A DNA stretch of 64,000 nucleotides from Mycobacterium decipiens (GCF_963853665.1 NZ_OY970459.1:2542001-2606000), one strand, 5' to 3'; positions 34,516-43,851 are shown, counted from the stretch's first letter. Translations and numbers: made by a program. Notes: generated from the sequence alone by a model not told the origin.

Positions 34516-35240
34516 CTCCGGGTCACCGATACGTCGGATCCGACGCGACCATCCTGAAGGGCAATCACCCGATCGGTCGACGCCGCGGCATCGCAGTTGT
34601 GCGTCACCATCACCACCAGGCGCCTACGGCGATTCTCGTGCGCCACTTCGGAAAGAAGCGCCAAGATCGAAGCGCCCGTCGTGGAATCGAGGTTCCCGGT
34701 TGGTTCGTCGGCGAGGATCAAGGGCGGGTCCATGATCAAGGCACGGGCCACCGCTACACGCTGCATTTGCCCACCGGATAGCTCCGCTGGTTTGTGCTCG
34801 GTCCGGTTACCGAGGCCGACCCGGTCCAGCACCCGCGTCGCATCCGGTTTGGCCCTGCGCAATGCGATACCGTCGAGCAGCTTCGGGACCGCCACGTTCT
34901 CCCACGCTGACAGGTTCGGCAACAGGTTGAAAAACTGGAAGATGAATCCCACGCGATGATGCCGAAACTCGGACTGCTGATCATCGGTGAGGCGTCCTAT
35001 CTCGTCGCCGGCGAACACAATCGACCCGGAATCGGGGGAGTCCAGCGCGCCGAGCAGATGCAGCAACGTGCTCTTGCCCGCGCCCGACGGCCCGATGACC
35101 GATACGAACTGCCCGCCCTGAAGCCGCAGGCTGACCTCGTCGAGTGCACGCACGGCCGCATCGCCGAGGCGATATTCGCGCACCACGTTGTTGAGTTCGA
35201 GGGTTAGCTCGTCCGTGCGTGTATCGGAGCGCTTGGTCAT
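34512..35240 (-). CDS. ABC transporter ATP-binding protein (LolD/MacB type)
   Basis: A 242-residue ABC ATPase with Walker [10 protein letters not shown], the LolD-family [18 protein letters not shown]-loop, signature [15 protein letters not shown], Walker [13 protein letters not shown] and the switch VTHN. It resembles Rv0986 and partners the FtsX-type permease just downstream. The ATG at 35240 gives [23 protein letters not shown]; a longer frame to 35381 enters the promoter region of the divergent cutinase gene. It energises the permease at the membrane. Confidence 0.92.
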   Translation of the reverse strand: MTKRSDTRTDELTLELNNVVREYRLGDAAVRALDEVSLRLQGGQFVSVIGPSGAGKSTLLHLLGALDSPDSGSIVFAGDEIGRLTDDQQSEFRHHRVGFIFQFFNLLPNLSAWENVAVPKLLDGIALRRAKPDATRVLDRVGLGNRTEHKPAELSGGQMQRVAVARALIMDPPLILADEPTGNLDSTTGASILALLSEVAHENRRRRLVVMVTHNCDAAASTDRVIALQDGRVGSDVSVTRR

Positions 35241-35397
35241 GGTCCTCCCGCGAGGCCACCTTGCCGGTGCGCAACGGCGACGACCCGTGCGTGACCGGAT
35301 GCCGATATGGGATACACGAGCCAGATTGCTAAGTGGTTCGACCGGGCGCTGCCACCCTCGTCGTTTGGGGAGTGTGTGCAAAGGGCATTATTGTTTC

Positions 35398-36108
35398 GTG
35401 AGCGCATTCAACATCTGTCGATTCGTTGCTGCCGCAGTGGTCACGACCTGGGCTTTGCTGTTCGCGCCTGCGCTATCCGCGTCTGCCGAACCGTCCGCAT
35501 CTGCCGGCGCGTGTCCCGACGTCGAAGTGGTGTTCGCCCGTGGCACCGGCGAGCCACCCGGTGTGGGGGTGATCGGAGAGGACTTCGTCGACGCGCTGCG
35601 TTCGAAGATTGGCGGGAAATCCATGAAGGTTTATGGGGTCGATTACCCGGCGACCACTGATTTCCCCACAGCGTTGGCCGGTATTGACGACGCTGGCACC
35701 CATGTCGAACAGACGGCGGCGAGCTGTCCCAAAACCAAGCTGGTGCTCGGCGGGTTTTCGCAGGGTGCGGCCGTGATGGGCTTTGTCACTTCGGCGGCGA
35801 TTCCGGAGGGAGCGCCGGTGGACGCACCCAGGCCGATGCCGCCCGAGGTCGCCGACCACGTCGCCGCCGTCACGCTCTTCGGTATGCCCTCGGTTCAGTT
35901 CATGAATTCGATCGGCGCGCCGCCGATCGTCATCGGTCCGCTCTATGCGGAAAAGACCATCCAGCTGTGCGCCCCCGACGACCCCGTCTGTTCTTCCGGC
36001 GGTAATTGGGCGGCACACAATGGGTACGCAGACGACGGCTTGGTCGAGCAGGCCGCGGCATTCGCCGCCAGCCGCCTGTCGGCCCTCGACCGACCGGGCG
36101 GTGCTTGA
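35398..36108 (+). CDS. cut1: Secreted cutinase Cut1
   Basis: A 236-residue cutinase-family serine esterase. The signal peptide is VSAFNICRFVAAAVVTTWALL followed by APALSASAEP. The catalytic Ser121 lies in LGGFSQGAAV, the Asp in QLCAPDDPVC and the His in AAHNGYADDGLVEQAA. Four Cys would form the two usual disulfides. Position before the Rv1760 orthologue identifies it as Rv1758, which in H37Rv is only 174 residues and adjoins IS6110. Here the gene looks complete. GTG 35398 is chosen since the long frame from 35188 covers the divergent promoter. It would hydrolyse esters outside the cell. Confidence 0.92.
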   Translation: MSAFNICRFVAAAVVTTWALLFAPALSASAEPSASAGACPDVEVVFARGTGEPPGVGVIGEDFVDALRSKIGGKSMKVYGVDYPATTDFPTALAGIDDAGTHVEQTAASCPKTKLVLGGFSQGAAVMGFVTSAAIPEGAPVDAPRPMPPEVADHVAAVTLFGMPSVQFMNSIGAPPIVIGPLYAEKTIQLCAPDDPVCSSGGNWAAHNGYADDGLVEQAAAFAASRLSALDRPGGA

Positions 36109-36169
36109 TCCGGCACGCCGGCGGCGGCTGGGAAAAGTGCAGGTTTGACGTCCCTGCTGTCTGGGAACT

Positions 36170-36186
36170 CCCGGCGTTGAGCCGGG
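36170..36186 (+). terminator. Candidate terminator hairpin after cut1
   Basis: CCCGGC (36170-36175) and GCCGGG (36181-36186) form a perfect 6-bp stem with loop GTTGA, 61 bases after the cut1 stop. There is no U-tract, as is usual in mycobacteria. The rest of the 262-bp gap up to Rv1760 holds a TAAGCT (-10-like) near 36316 only. Confidence 0.35.
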
Positions 36187-36370
36187 TGCCGGGTAGTCAC
36201 CCCAGGGCTTGTTGCGTTCCGTTCGGCGCAGTGGGGTGCCGACAGCAACGTCGCGGTCATCAATAATTTACGCGGAAAGGCTTGTCAGGGACTGGATCTG
36301 AGCGTTTTCGGCGCCTAAGCTTTGTCGGGTCGGGGGAGCAATTGAAATTCTCTAGTCGGGTGGGCGGCTT

Positions 36371-37777
36371 GTGGAGCGACTAAGCGGACTTGATGCATTC
36401 TTTCTCTACCTAGAGACACCGACGCAGCCGTTGAATGTGTGCTGCGTTCTGGAGTTGGACACCTCGACAATGCCCGGCGGCTACACGTACGGACGGTTTC
36501 GCGCCGCGCTGGAAAAGTACGTGCAGGCGGTACCCGAATTTCGGATGAAGCTCACCGATACCCAGCTGAACCTGGATCACCCCGTGTGGGTGGACGACGA
36601 CAACTTCCACATGCGACACCACCTGCACCGGGTGGCTGTGCCCGCGCCCGGAGGGCGTCGCGAGCTGGCGGAGATCTGCGGCTACGTCGCGGGCTTGCCG
36701 CTGGACCGCGACCGCCCGCTGTGGGAGATGTGGGTGGTTGAAGGCGGTGCCCGCAGCGACACCGTGGCGGTGGTGCTCAAGGTCCACCACGCGGTGGTGG
36801 ACGGGGTCGCGGGCGCGAACCTGCTGGCCCATCTTTGCAGCCTGCAGCCCGATGCGCCGCCACCGCAGCCCTTGCCCGGCGCTGGTGGCGGCAATCTGCT
36901 GCAGATCGCTGCGAGTGGACTGATGGGTTTCGCGTCGCGGCCCTTGCGGCTGGCGACGGTGGTGCCGGCGACAATGCGCACGTTGGTAGAGACGCTGCTG
37001 CGCGCCCGGGAGGGCCGCACCATGGCCGCCCCGTTCTCGGCGCCGCCGACTCCGTTCAACGCCCCCCTCAGCCGTCAACGCAACATCGCCTATACCCAGC
37101 TCGACATGCGCGACGTCAAGCGCGTCAAGGACCGGTTCGGGGTGACCATCAACGACGTCGTGGTGGCGTTGTGCGCCGGGGCACTACGACGCTTCCTGCT
37201 CGAGCGCGGCGAACTGCCGGACGCCCCGCTGGTGGCCACCGTGCCGGTGTCGGTACACGATAAGTCGGACCGACCGGGGCGAAACCACTCCACATGGATG
37301 TTCTGTCGGGTCGAGAGCCAGATCAGCGACCCCGCTGAGCGCATCCGCACCATCGCCGCCGGAAACACCGCCGCAAAAGACCACACCGCGGCCATCGGCC
37401 CCACCCTGCTGCACGACTGGACCCAGTTCGGCGGCCCGACGATGTTCGGCGCGGCCATGCGGATCCTGCCGCGCATTCCGATTATGCGCAGCCCCGCCTA
37501 CAACCTGATCCTGTCGAACGTGCCCGGCCCGCAGGCCCAGTTGTATTTCCTGGGTTGCCGAATGGACTCGATGTTTCCGCTCGGTCCGCTGCTTGGCAGC
37601 GCGGGCCTCAACATCACCGTCATGTCACTCAACGGAGAACTGGGTGTCGGCATCATCGCCTGCCCCGACCTGCTGGAAGACCTGTGGGGAATCGCGGACG
37701 GGTTTCCCGACGCTCTCAAAGAGCTCCTGGAGTGCGGCGACGACCGGCCGGAAGGTGGCCTCCAGCCGCATTCGTGA
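36371..37777 (+). CDS. Wax ester synthase/diacylglycerol acyltransferase (Rv1760-like)
   Basis: This 468-residue WS/DGAT enzyme esterifies diacylglycerol (or alcohols) with acyl-CoA to form storage triacylglycerol. The family motif is HHAVVDG with the catalytic His140 and Asp144, preceded by PLWEMWVVEGG. NDVVVALCAGALRRFLL and PVSVHDKSDR follow, then the C-terminal SNVPGPQAQLYFLGCRMDSMFPLGPLL motif. The first residues (ERLSGLDAFFLYLETPTQPLNVCCV) are typical, which supports the GTG start. Position matches Rv1760. It is convergent with the Rv1761c orthologue, 9 bases apart. Confidence 0.95.
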   Translation: MERLSGLDAFFLYLETPTQPLNVCCVLELDTSTMPGGYTYGRFRAALEKYVQAVPEFRMKLTDTQLNLDHPVWVDDDNFHMRHHLHRVAVPAPGGRRELAEICGYVAGLPLDRDRPLWEMWVVEGGARSDTVAVVLKVHHAVVDGVAGANLLAHLCSLQPDAPPPQPLPGAGGGNLLQIAASGLMGFASRPLRLATVVPATMRTLVETLLRAREGRTMAAPFSAPPTPFNAPLSRQRNIAYTQLDMRDVKRVKDRFGVTINDVVVALCAGALRRFLLERGELPDAPLVATVPVSVHDKSDRPGRNHSTWMFCRVESQISDPAERIRTIAAGNTAAKDHTAAIGPTLLHDWTQFGGPTMFGAAMRILPRIPIMRSPAYNLILSNVPGPQAQLYFLGCRMDSMFPLGPLLGSAGLNITVMSLNGELGVGIIACPDLLEDLWGIADGFPDALKELLECGDDRPEGGLQPHS

Positions 37778-37786
37778 GCTGTGCGT

Positions 37787-38170
37787 TCAGAATCGGTAGC
37801 CGGCGCTGGTGCCAAGAACTTCGATGGCCGCGTTGATGTTCGGGACTACCGTTGCGCCGTATCGGCTGACGAGTTGCCCAAGCGCGCGACCGATGTGCGG
37901 TCCGACAGCCTCGGCGATGAGGACTTCCTCGGCGATGACGATGCCGTTCACCATGTGCGCGGCGAGCAGCCGTCCGTCGTGGGCGATCTCGTAACGCCAG
38001 TCGCCGATCTGGACACGCTCGGGATTGGATCGAAAGAAGCCACGTCGCGCGGGAGTGTGCAGCACTCCCGGAAGTCCGGCGAACACGTTGATCACCAACG
38101 CGACGCCGCCGGGACCGGCGAGCGCGGCCGCGACAGTGCGGCTCATCCGCTCGGCATCGAAATCGGGCAT
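37787..38170 (-). CDS. Conserved hypothetical protein (Rv1761c-like)
   Basis: A 127-residue protein, same length and position as Rv1761c. It starts MPDFDAERMSRTVAAALAGPGGVALVINVFAGLPGVLHT. It has a moderately hydrophobic N-terminal third, a central DWRYEIAHDGRLLAAHMVNGIVIAEE segment and a C-terminal VVPNINAAIEVLGTSAGYRF. I recognise no enzymatic motif. Its ATG shares one base with the stop of the upstream Rv1762c orthologue (TGATG), so the pair is translationally coupled. Function unknown. Confidence 0.9.
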   Translation of the reverse strand: MPDFDAERMSRTVAAALAGPGGVALVINVFAGLPGVLHTPARRGFFRSNPERVQIGDWRYEIAHDGRLLAAHMVNGIVIAEEVLIAEAVGPHIGRALGQLVSRYGATVVPNINAAIEVLGTSAGYRF

Positions 38171-38958
38171 CAGTTGTCCATCGGCAGGACGAACGACGGC
38201 GTGATGGTTTCCCCGCTGCCGGTGCGGCGCACGGCGGTTCCCGCGGTGTAGAACTCCACCGTATGCACTCCCCACGCGTAGTTCGAGATGGCGAAGTGCA
38301 CGCCTACCACGCCGGTTGCGCCGTCTCGCTCCGCCTCGCTTTGCATGCGTGACATGGCCAGCTCTCGCGCTTGATAGTTGCCCTGCGTCCACTGCGGCAT
38401 CTCCATATTGCGCCCGATCTGGCGAAGCGTTTGCATGAACCCCTGCACGGCGATGTGAAACACGCAATTGCCCATCACGAAGGCGACCGGCGCGAAGCCG
38501 GATCGCAGCAGGGTCACCATGTCCTGGCCGGATAGGTGACTGGAGAACGCTTGTCCGTTGGGACGCCGAAAGGCTCCTGGTTTGGCGGTATATCGCACCG
38601 CGGTGCCGACCGCCATGAATTCGAGATGTTCGCCGCCCTCACCATGGTGGCGCCAGCTGAGCCGGACACCGACGATCCCGTCGGCTTTGAGCGCATCGGC
38701 TTCGGCTTGCATCCGCGCCATCGCGTTCCAACGGGCTCGGTAGGTTGCCTCGGTGAGCACGCCCAGTTCCTGTTGCTGTCGCATTCCGCTGAACTGGAAG
38801 CCGACGTGATAGACCGAGACACCCATGACCAGCTCGATGGGTTCAAACCCGGCCCCATGCAGCAGCGCGAACTCGTTGATCGACAAGTCCGACGTCCACG
38901 ACTTGTCAGCGTGTGCTAGCCGTTCGCTGGCCACCGGATCGAGCGAGCTTGGTTGCAT
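38170..38958 (-). CDS. Tandem YbjQ-like domain protein (Rv1762c-like)
   Basis: A 262-residue protein matching Rv1762c in length. It has two copies of a YbjQ/heavy-metal-binding-type fold. Copy 1 (about 28-125) has GAGFEPIELVMGVSVYHVG, ARMQAEADALKADGIVGVRLSW and LEFMAVGTAVRY. Copy 2 (about 145-250) has RSGFAPVAFVMGNCVFHIA, SRMQSEAERDGATGVVGVHFAI and VEFYTAGTAVRR. The parallel order shows an internal duplication. No metal ligands stand out, so the family name should not be taken as a function. It is coupled with the Rv1761c orthologue and lies next to the IS110 element. Confidence 0.9.
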   Translation of the reverse strand: MQPSSLDPVASERLAHADKSWTSDLSINEFALLHGAGFEPIELVMGVSVYHVGFQFSGMRQQQELGVLTEATYRARWNAMARMQAEADALKADGIVGVRLSWRHHGEGGEHLEFMAVGTAVRYTAKPGAFRRPNGQAFSSHLSGQDMVTLLRSGFAPVAFVMGNCVFHIAVQGFMQTLRQIGRNMEMPQWTQGNYQARELAMSRMQSEAERDGATGVVGVHFAISNYAWGVHTVEFYTAGTAVRRTGSGETITPSFVLPMDN

Positions 38959-38984
38959 CGGTTGGAGTCCTTAAGTTCGTAGGT

Positions 38985-40380
38985 GCAGTTACTTCGTGTT
39001 GTTGCGGTGTGCTGTGACCCGGGTGGGTCGGGTGTGGCGGTGGTTGGTTTGCCGGCCCGGTGGTGCGGCTTGAAGGGACTGGCCGCCCGGCCTGCCTGGA
39101 CTTCCTCGGGCCGCTGATTGAGATCTGCGATGAGATCGCTTGGTTAAGGAAATGCTGGCGGGGTTGTCCGTGGGGTTGATGTTGGCCAACAAGTGAAAAG
39201 GGGTTCGATGGAATCTGACCAGTGGTTGTGGGCGGGTGTTGATGTCGGCAAGGAGCATCACTGGGTTTGCGTGGTCGACGACACGGGTGCGGTGGTGCTC
39301 TCGCGCAAGGTGGCCAACGACGAGCAGCAGATCCGCAGGCTGTTGGCTGAAGGCGACGGGCTCAGTGGGCAGGTGTCGTGGACGGTGGATCTGACTACGG
39401 TGTATGCCACGTTGCTGTTGACCTACCGCGGCGGTGAAGCCAAAACCGACGCCAAAGACGCCCGGGTGATCGCCGATCAGTCGCGGATGCGTGGCCAGGA
39501 TCTGCCGGTGTTGCATCCCGACGACGAGCTGATCACCGAATTGCGGATGCTCGCCGGACATCGCGCTGATCTGGTCGCCGATCGCACCCGCACCATCAAC
39601 CGGCTCCGGCAACAGCTGGTCGCGGTGTGTCCGGCTTTGGAGCGGGCCGCCCAGCTGAGCTCCGACCGCGGCTGGGTGGTGCTGCTGGCGCGCTACCAAC
39701 GCCCGAAGGCTATTCGCCAAAGCGGCATTACGCGGCTGACCCGGATACTGGCCGACGCCGGAGTGCGTAACGCACCCACGATCGCTCAAGCCGCCGTCGC
39801 TGCCGCCAGGGCCCAGACGGTCGGGTTGCCTGGCGAACAGGTCGCCGCGGGGCTGGTCGCACAGTTGGCGCAGGGGGTGATTGCCCTCGATGAACGCATC
39901 AAGACCACCGACGCTGACATCGAGGACCGATTTCGCCGCCATCCACTCGCCGAGGTGACCACCAGCATGCCCGGCATCGGTTTCCGGCTCGGCGCCGAAT
40001 TCCTGGCCGCTGTCGGTGATCCCGCGTTGATCGGTTCGGCCGACCAACTCGCCGCCTGGGCCGCACTGGCGCCGGTCCCGCGAGACTCGGGGAAGCGAAC
40101 CGGACGACTGCGCACCCCCAAGCGCTACAGTCGCAGACTGCGCCGGGTGATGTACATGTCGGCCCTGACCGCGATCCGCTGTGACCCGCAGTCCCGGACC
40201 TACTACCAACGCAAACGTGATCAGGGAAAGCGGCCGACCCCGGCCACCATCTGCCTGGCCAGACGGCGCACTAACGTCCTCTTCGCGCTTATCCGTGACA
40301 ACCGCACCTGGCAACCCGACTCACCCCCGATCGCTACGACGGCGGCTCGACATCCTCATTGAGAGTCCCTTCTATGGTTT
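38985..40380 (+). mobile_element. IS110-family insertion sequence, ends not resolved
   Basis: The element is defined by its transposase (39208-40362). IS110 elements lack terminal inverted repeats and usually make no target duplication, so the borders given are estimates between the Rv1762c start and the point where coding similarity ends. The 210-bp GT-rich stretch before the transposase would hold the left end and, as in other IS110 elements, possibly a bridge RNA. In H37Rv this gap is occupied by IS6110. Confidence 0.5.
39208..40362 (+). CDS. IS110-family transposase, internally shortened
   Basis: This 384-residue IS110/IS1547-type recombinase has an N-terminal RuvC-like DEDD domain with GVDVGKEHHW (first Asp), SWTVDLTTVYATLLL (second acidic position) and EAKTDAKDARVIADQ (last Asp pair). 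A coiled middle and a C-terminal Tnp20 domain follow: MPGIGFRLGAEFLAAVGD and APVPRDSGKRTGR with the conserved Ser. Between the second and third acidic motifs about 20 residues present in relatives (the VPGR-type segment) are missing without a frameshift, so activity is doubtful. The start ATG 39208 follows AAAAGGGG; GTG 39193 is an alternative. Confidence 0.85.
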   Translation: MESDQWLWAGVDVGKEHHWVCVVDDTGAVVLSRKVANDEQQIRRLLAEGDGLSGQVSWTVDLTTVYATLLLTYRGGEAKTDAKDARVIADQSRMRGQDLPVLHPDDELITELRMLAGHRADLVADRTRTINRLRQQLVAVCPALERAAQLSSDRGWVVLLARYQRPKAIRQSGITRLTRILADAGVRNAPTIAQAAVAAARAQTVGLPGEQVAAGLVAQLAQGVIALDERIKTTDADIEDRFRRHPLAEVTTSMPGIGFRLGAEFLAAVGDPALIGSADQLAAWAALAPVPRDSGKRTGRLRTPKRYSRRLRRVMYMSALTAIRCDPQSRTYYQRKRDQGKRPTPATICLARRRTNVLFALIRDNRTWQPDSPPIATTAARHPH

Positions 40381-40600
40381 GCGTCAGCGTACGACGCGCT
40401 CGATTGCGATCGCGTGTTCTTGGCAGTTCTGCGCGCGGGTGTAGCCGAGTTCAGTACCGGGCGCGATCTCGTAATCCGGGCTGCGCCGGTGGAATTCAAG
40501 CCGGCTCAGAACTACCGCTTGCGGCGCCCGCAATGCCGTCGGCTGCTGCCATGTAGCAAGCCTGACACCAAGGCGAATTACGGGCAATGCCTTCCGGCCG

Positions 40601-41086
40601 CTATCGGTCGGCTCCGCGCCACCCGCGCATCAGGGCGGTGGCGGCACGCAACGCGCCGCGCAGTGCGTAGACGGCGGTCACGGCCGTCAACAGAATCAGC
40701 AGGATGAATGTCGGGAGCCAGTTGGCGCGGCTGTGGTTGACCTCCCACCAGATGATCGTGAAGAGCAGCACGCAGAGGAGCAACACGATGTCGCGCCAGT
40801 TGCCCCGGTACGACATCGCAGCTTTGCGCAGTGCCCGACTCCGATCGGCCGCATCGACCAGGTCGTCAATCCGGGCATCGATTGTGCGCTGCAGGTCGGT
40901 GCGTCTCTTGGTGGCGTCCGCGGGGAGCCGATCGAGCAGGTCCATATCCTGCTTGATCGATCCGCGAAAGTCGGGGCCTTTGAATTGCCCGGCCGCAATG
41001 GCAAGCATGGCACCACCAAAGATGGGCGCGCTGTTCAGTGCGATTTGTCCCAGACCCGCCACGTCCACTCCCTTTCTTCGGCTCAT
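40601..41086 (-). CDS. Small membrane protein of unknown function
   Basis: A 161-residue protein with a short hydrophobic N-terminal stretch (NSAPIFGGAMLAIAAG), a charged helical region (DLLDRLPADATKRRTDLQRTIDARIDDLVDAADRSRAL) and two C-terminal membrane helices (IVLLLCVLLFTIIWW and TFILLILLTAVTAVYAL). A GTG 24 bases downstream of the ATG, preceded by AAAGGGAG, may be the true start (VAGLGQIALN). I know no family for it. It lies between the IS110 element and the DUF302 gene. The 238 bp between the transposase and this gene holds no convincing gene. Confidence 0.7.
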   Translation of the reverse strand: MSRRKGVDVAGLGQIALNSAPIFGGAMLAIAAGQFKGPDFRGSIKQDMDLLDRLPADATKRRTDLQRTIDARIDDLVDAADRSRALRKAAMSYRGNWRDIVLLLCVLLFTIIWWEVNHSRANWLPTFILLILLTAVTAVYALRGALRAATALMRGWRGADR

Positions 41087-41257
41087 CGGCTGGCGCCCGC
41101 GTCCACGTGCACCAAGTGAGACCCGATGTGTTACCTGACGACAACGTTGCCCTCAGACATAGACTTAGCAAATAGGTCTACCTGGTTCGAGGTGCATTCT
41201 GGTGCGAATTGCAAAGGCGCGCAAACATTCACCCGACCGACGGAAGAGGCATCGGAA

Positions 41258-41662
41258 ATGAACATCGCATTGTCGACCGCATTGCACACCACCTTTGACG
41301 ATGCGGTTAGGCGCACGCGCGTGGCGCTGGCCGAGCAGGGCTTTGGCGTCCTGACCGAGATCGACGTGAAGGAAACCCTGAAGGCCAAACTCGGTCGAGA
41401 CATTGAGGACTATCTGATCCTGGGCGCGTGCAACCCGCCCCTGGCGCATCGCGCGGTGGAGGCGTATCGCCAGATCGGTCTGCTGCTGCCCTGCAACGTC
41501 GTCGTGCGTGCCGACCCAGAGCGGACCGGGACCGTACTCGTCGAAGGGATGAATCCCCAGCTGCTGGTGGACGTGACCGGCGAAGCCGAGCTCATCCCGG
41601 TCGCCGAAGAGGTGTCTAGCAGGCTGCAGGCAGCGATCGATTCCTTGAACGTTCGGACGTGA
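41258..41662 (+). CDS. DUF302 domain protein
   Basis: A 134-residue cytoplasmic protein of the DUF302 family. It starts MNIALSTALHTTFDDAVRRTRVALAEQGFGVLTEIDVKETL, then DYLILGACNPPLAHRAVEA and IGLLLPCNVVV with a conserved pair of Cys, and ends in a helical tail. The ATG at 41258 is preceded by GGAAGAGG; a longer frame to 41126 has no support. The Cys-containing loops have been proposed to bind ligands or metals, which is not established. It stands 155 bp upstream of PE_PGRS31. Confidence 0.88.
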   Translation: MNIALSTALHTTFDDAVRRTRVALAEQGFGVLTEIDVKETLKAKLGRDIEDYLILGACNPPLAHRAVEAYRQIGLLLPCNVVVRADPERTGTVLVEGMNPQLLVDVTGEAELIPVAEEVSSRLQAAIDSLNVRT

Positions 41663-41816
41663 CGGCGGCGGGCTGAAACGTTCCGCGGCCGAATAGCGAA
41701 ACGCATGGTAGGTCGCGCGGAAATGCGCGGTGTGCTGGCGCGATGGCGATACCCTTTGCCGAGGGTTCAATGGCGACTTGGCGCCTGCCGGGTTTCCATG
41801 AGGCGGGAGGTCCCGG

Positions 41817-43697
41817 ATGTCGTATCTCATCGCGGCGCCAGAGATGCTGACGGCGGCGGCGACCGACTTGGCGAACATCGGTTCGTCGATCAGCGCAGCC
41901 AACGCGGCCGCGGCCCCACCCACCACGGCGCTGGTCGCCGCCGGCGCCGATGAGATATCGGCGCGCATAGCCGCGTTGTTCGGGGCGCATGCGCAGGCAT
42001 ATCAGGTGTTGAGCGCCCAAGCGGCGATGTTTCACGAACAGTTCGTGCGGGCCCTTAGCACCGGTGCGGGCGCCTACGCCGCCGCTGAGGTGGCTAGCGC
42101 GCAATCCGTGCAGCAAGACCTGCTCAATCTGATCAACGCGCCCACCCAGGCGCTGTTGGGGCGTCCGCTGATCGGCAACGGCGCCGACGGGCTGCCGGGA
42201 ACAGGCCAGAACGGCGGCGACGGCGGGATCTTGTTCGGCAACGGCGGTAACGGCGGGTCCGGGGCGCTAAACCAGCGCGGCGGTAACGGCGGCAATGCCG
42301 GGTTGTGGGGCAACGGGGGCGCGGGCGGAGCGGGCGGGAACGCCACCGCCGCCGGAGTGAACGGCTTCAGCGGGGGTGGCGGAGGCCTCGGCGGGTTGCT
42401 GTTGGGCAATGGCGGCGCCGGCGGGGCCGGCGGGAACGGCGGTCCGGCTCCGCTCGTGGGCGGCGTGGGCACCATCGGCGGCCCCGGTGGAAACGGCGGC
42501 GGCGCCGGGCTGTTCTACGGCTTCGGTGGCGCCGGGGGAAATGGCGGGCTTGGCGGGGCCGCGCCGGCTACGGGCCCGTCGATGGGCATCCTCCCGGCGG
42601 GTGGTGTCGGCGGGTTCGGGGGTGCCGGCGGCGCGAGTGCGTTTGCGTTTGGCGGCGGCGGCGCCGGGGGAACGGGTGGGGCCGGCGGGACTACCGATGG
42701 CACGGTGCAGGGCGTGGGCGGCTTTGGCGGTCAGGGTGGGAACGGCGGGCAGAGCGGCCTGTTGTTCGGTAACGCGGGCGCCGGTGGGCCCGGCGGTGTC
42801 GGCGGAGCCGGAACCGGCACGGGCACCGAGAGCTTCGGCGGCCACGGCGGGGCCGGCGGCGATGGCGGCGGGATCGGGCTGACCGGCAACGGTGGAGGCG
42901 GAGGCAATGGCGGGGTCGGCGGGGCAGGAGCGCCGGGCGGCGCCATGGTGGGTGGTAACGGCGGGGTCGGTGGCCTCGGTGGCACCGGCAGTCCCGGAGG
43001 TCTGCTGTTGGGCACCGGCGGGGCCGGCGGCAGCGGCGGGCTGGGTGGCGACGGTGGCGCCGGGGCCACCGTCGGCTTTGCCGGCTCCGGCGGTTTCGGT
43101 GGCACCGGTGGCATCGCCCAGCTGATCGGCACGGGCGGCATGGGCGGCAGCGGCGGCGGCATAGGCGCCGGCGAAACCACGGTGGTGCCGCCCGAGGTGG
43201 CGCCGGTTGGCGGCGTAGGCGGTAATGGCGGCCGCGGGGGGCTGCTGCTGGGTACCGGTGGCGTCGGCGGCAACGGCGGGGCCACCAGTGTCGGCGGCAC
43301 GCTGTACGCCACCGGCGGAAACGGCGGCAGCGGCGGCCTGGTGTGGGGCAACGGTGGTACCGGCGGGGATGGTGGTGCGGGCGGGGCGGGCAGTGTTGGC
43401 AACGGCGGTGCCGGTGGCAGCGCGGCGCTTCTCTTCGGCAACGGTGGCGCGGGTGGGACCGGTGGCGCGGGCGGAATCGGCGCCGGCGGGTCCGGCGGCG
43501 TGGGCGCGATTCTGTTTGGTAACGGCGGAGGTGGCGGGAGCGGTGCCCCCGGCGGCATGGGGGCCGGCGGCAACGGCGGAAATGCGGTGCTGATCGGCAA
43601 CGGCGGCAACGGCGGGGCCGGCACCGGCGGCGCGGGTGGCGGCGCCGGTGGCCGGGGCGGGGTGCTGTTCGGCCAAAACGGGGCGCACGGGCTGTGA
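41817..43697 (+). CDS. PE_PGRS31: PE_PGRS family protein (PE_PGRS31/Rv1768-like)
   Basis: A 626-residue PE_PGRS protein. The helical PE domain (about 1-95) starts [33 protein letters not shown] and ends with the [10 protein letters not shown] region. The linker [24 protein letters not shown] is the standard GRPLIG motif that anchors the protein at the outer membrane. The rest is Gly-Gly-x/Gly-Asn-Gly PGRS repeat with calcium-binding-like GGxGG turns, ending [15 protein letters not shown]. Position between the Rv1762c and Rv1769 orthologues and similar length (618 recalled) support PE_PGRS31. It is probably secreted by ESX-5, whose locus begins at the right end of the window. Confidence 0.93.
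   Translation: MSYLIAAPEMLTAAATDLANIGSSISAANAAAAPPTTALVAAGADEISARIAALFGAHAQAYQVLSAQAAMFHEQFVRALSTGAGAYAAAEVASAQSVQQDLLNLINAPTQALLGRPLIGNGADGLPGTGQNGGDGGILFGNGGNGGSGALNQRGGNGGNAGLWGNGGAGGAGGNATAAGVNGFSGGGGGLGGLLLGNGGAGGAGGNGGPAPLVGGVGTIGGPGGNGGGAGLFYGFGGAGGNGGLGGAAPATGPSMGILPAGGVGGFGGAGGASAFAFGGGGAGGTGGAGGTTDGTVQGVGGFGGQGGNGGQSGLLFGNAGAGGPGGVGGAGTGTGTESFGGHGGAGGDGGGIGLTGNGGGGGNGGVGGAGAPGGAMVGGNGGVGGLGGTGSPGGLLLGTGGAGGSGGLGGDGGAGATVGFAGSGGFGGTGGIAQLIGTGGMGGSGGGIGAGETTVVPPEVAPVGGVGGNGGRGGLLLGTGGVGGNGGATSVGGTLYATGGNGGSGGLVWGNGGTGGDGGAGGAGSVGNGGAGGSAALLFGNGGAGGTGGAGGIGAGGSGGVGAILFGNGGGGGSGAPGGMGAGGNGGNAVLIGNGGNGGAGTGGAGGGAGGRGGVLFGQNGAHGL
42183..43690 (+). repeat. PGRS Gly-rich coding repeat
   Basis: About 1.5 kb of imperfect GGCGGNGCC/GGCAACGGC-type repeats encode the Gly-Gly-Ala/Gly-Asn-Gly part of PE_PGRS31. 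It is very GC-rich and leaves long false open frames on the other strand. Units differ in length and are not evenly spaced. Copy number in such regions is prone to change and to assembly error. Confidence 0.85.
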
Positions 43698-43726
43698 TGC
43701 CCACCAACTAGTGCGGGGAGTGGGCA
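43698..43726 (+). terminator. Candidate terminator hairpin after PE_PGRS31
   Basis: TGCCCAC (43698-43704) and GTGGGCA (43720-43726) form a perfect 7-bp stem with a 15-base loop, beginning directly after the PE_PGRS31 stop codon. No U-tract follows. Confidence 0.4.
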
Positions 43727-43851
43727 AACTGCACATCGACCGGTGCCATTGTCGGCAAACCGCACAGATCCCGCGAGTTTCGTTGGCGATCAGCTCGCCG
43801 CGCCGGGAAAGGGGGCTGTAAGAGTTGTCCAGGTTCATCTAGGGTGGCGGC

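Noticed and set aside
38989..40314. A 441-residue minus-strand frame opposite the IS110 transposase
   Set aside because: It is antisense to a clear IS110 protein and has a biased composition with no known motif.
40384..40587. Minus-strand frame of 67 residues downstream of IS110
   Set aside because: No ribosome binding site and no recognisable family; it could be a gene remnant but cannot be supported.
42183..43690. Possible CRISPR or tandem array
   Set aside because: The repeats are uneven and coding (Gly-rich PGRS); there are no uniform spacers.
42267..43838. Long open frames on the minus strand across PE_PGRS31
   Set aside because: They are shadows of GC-rich PGRS repeats; their Pro/Ala/Arg-only composition has no domain.
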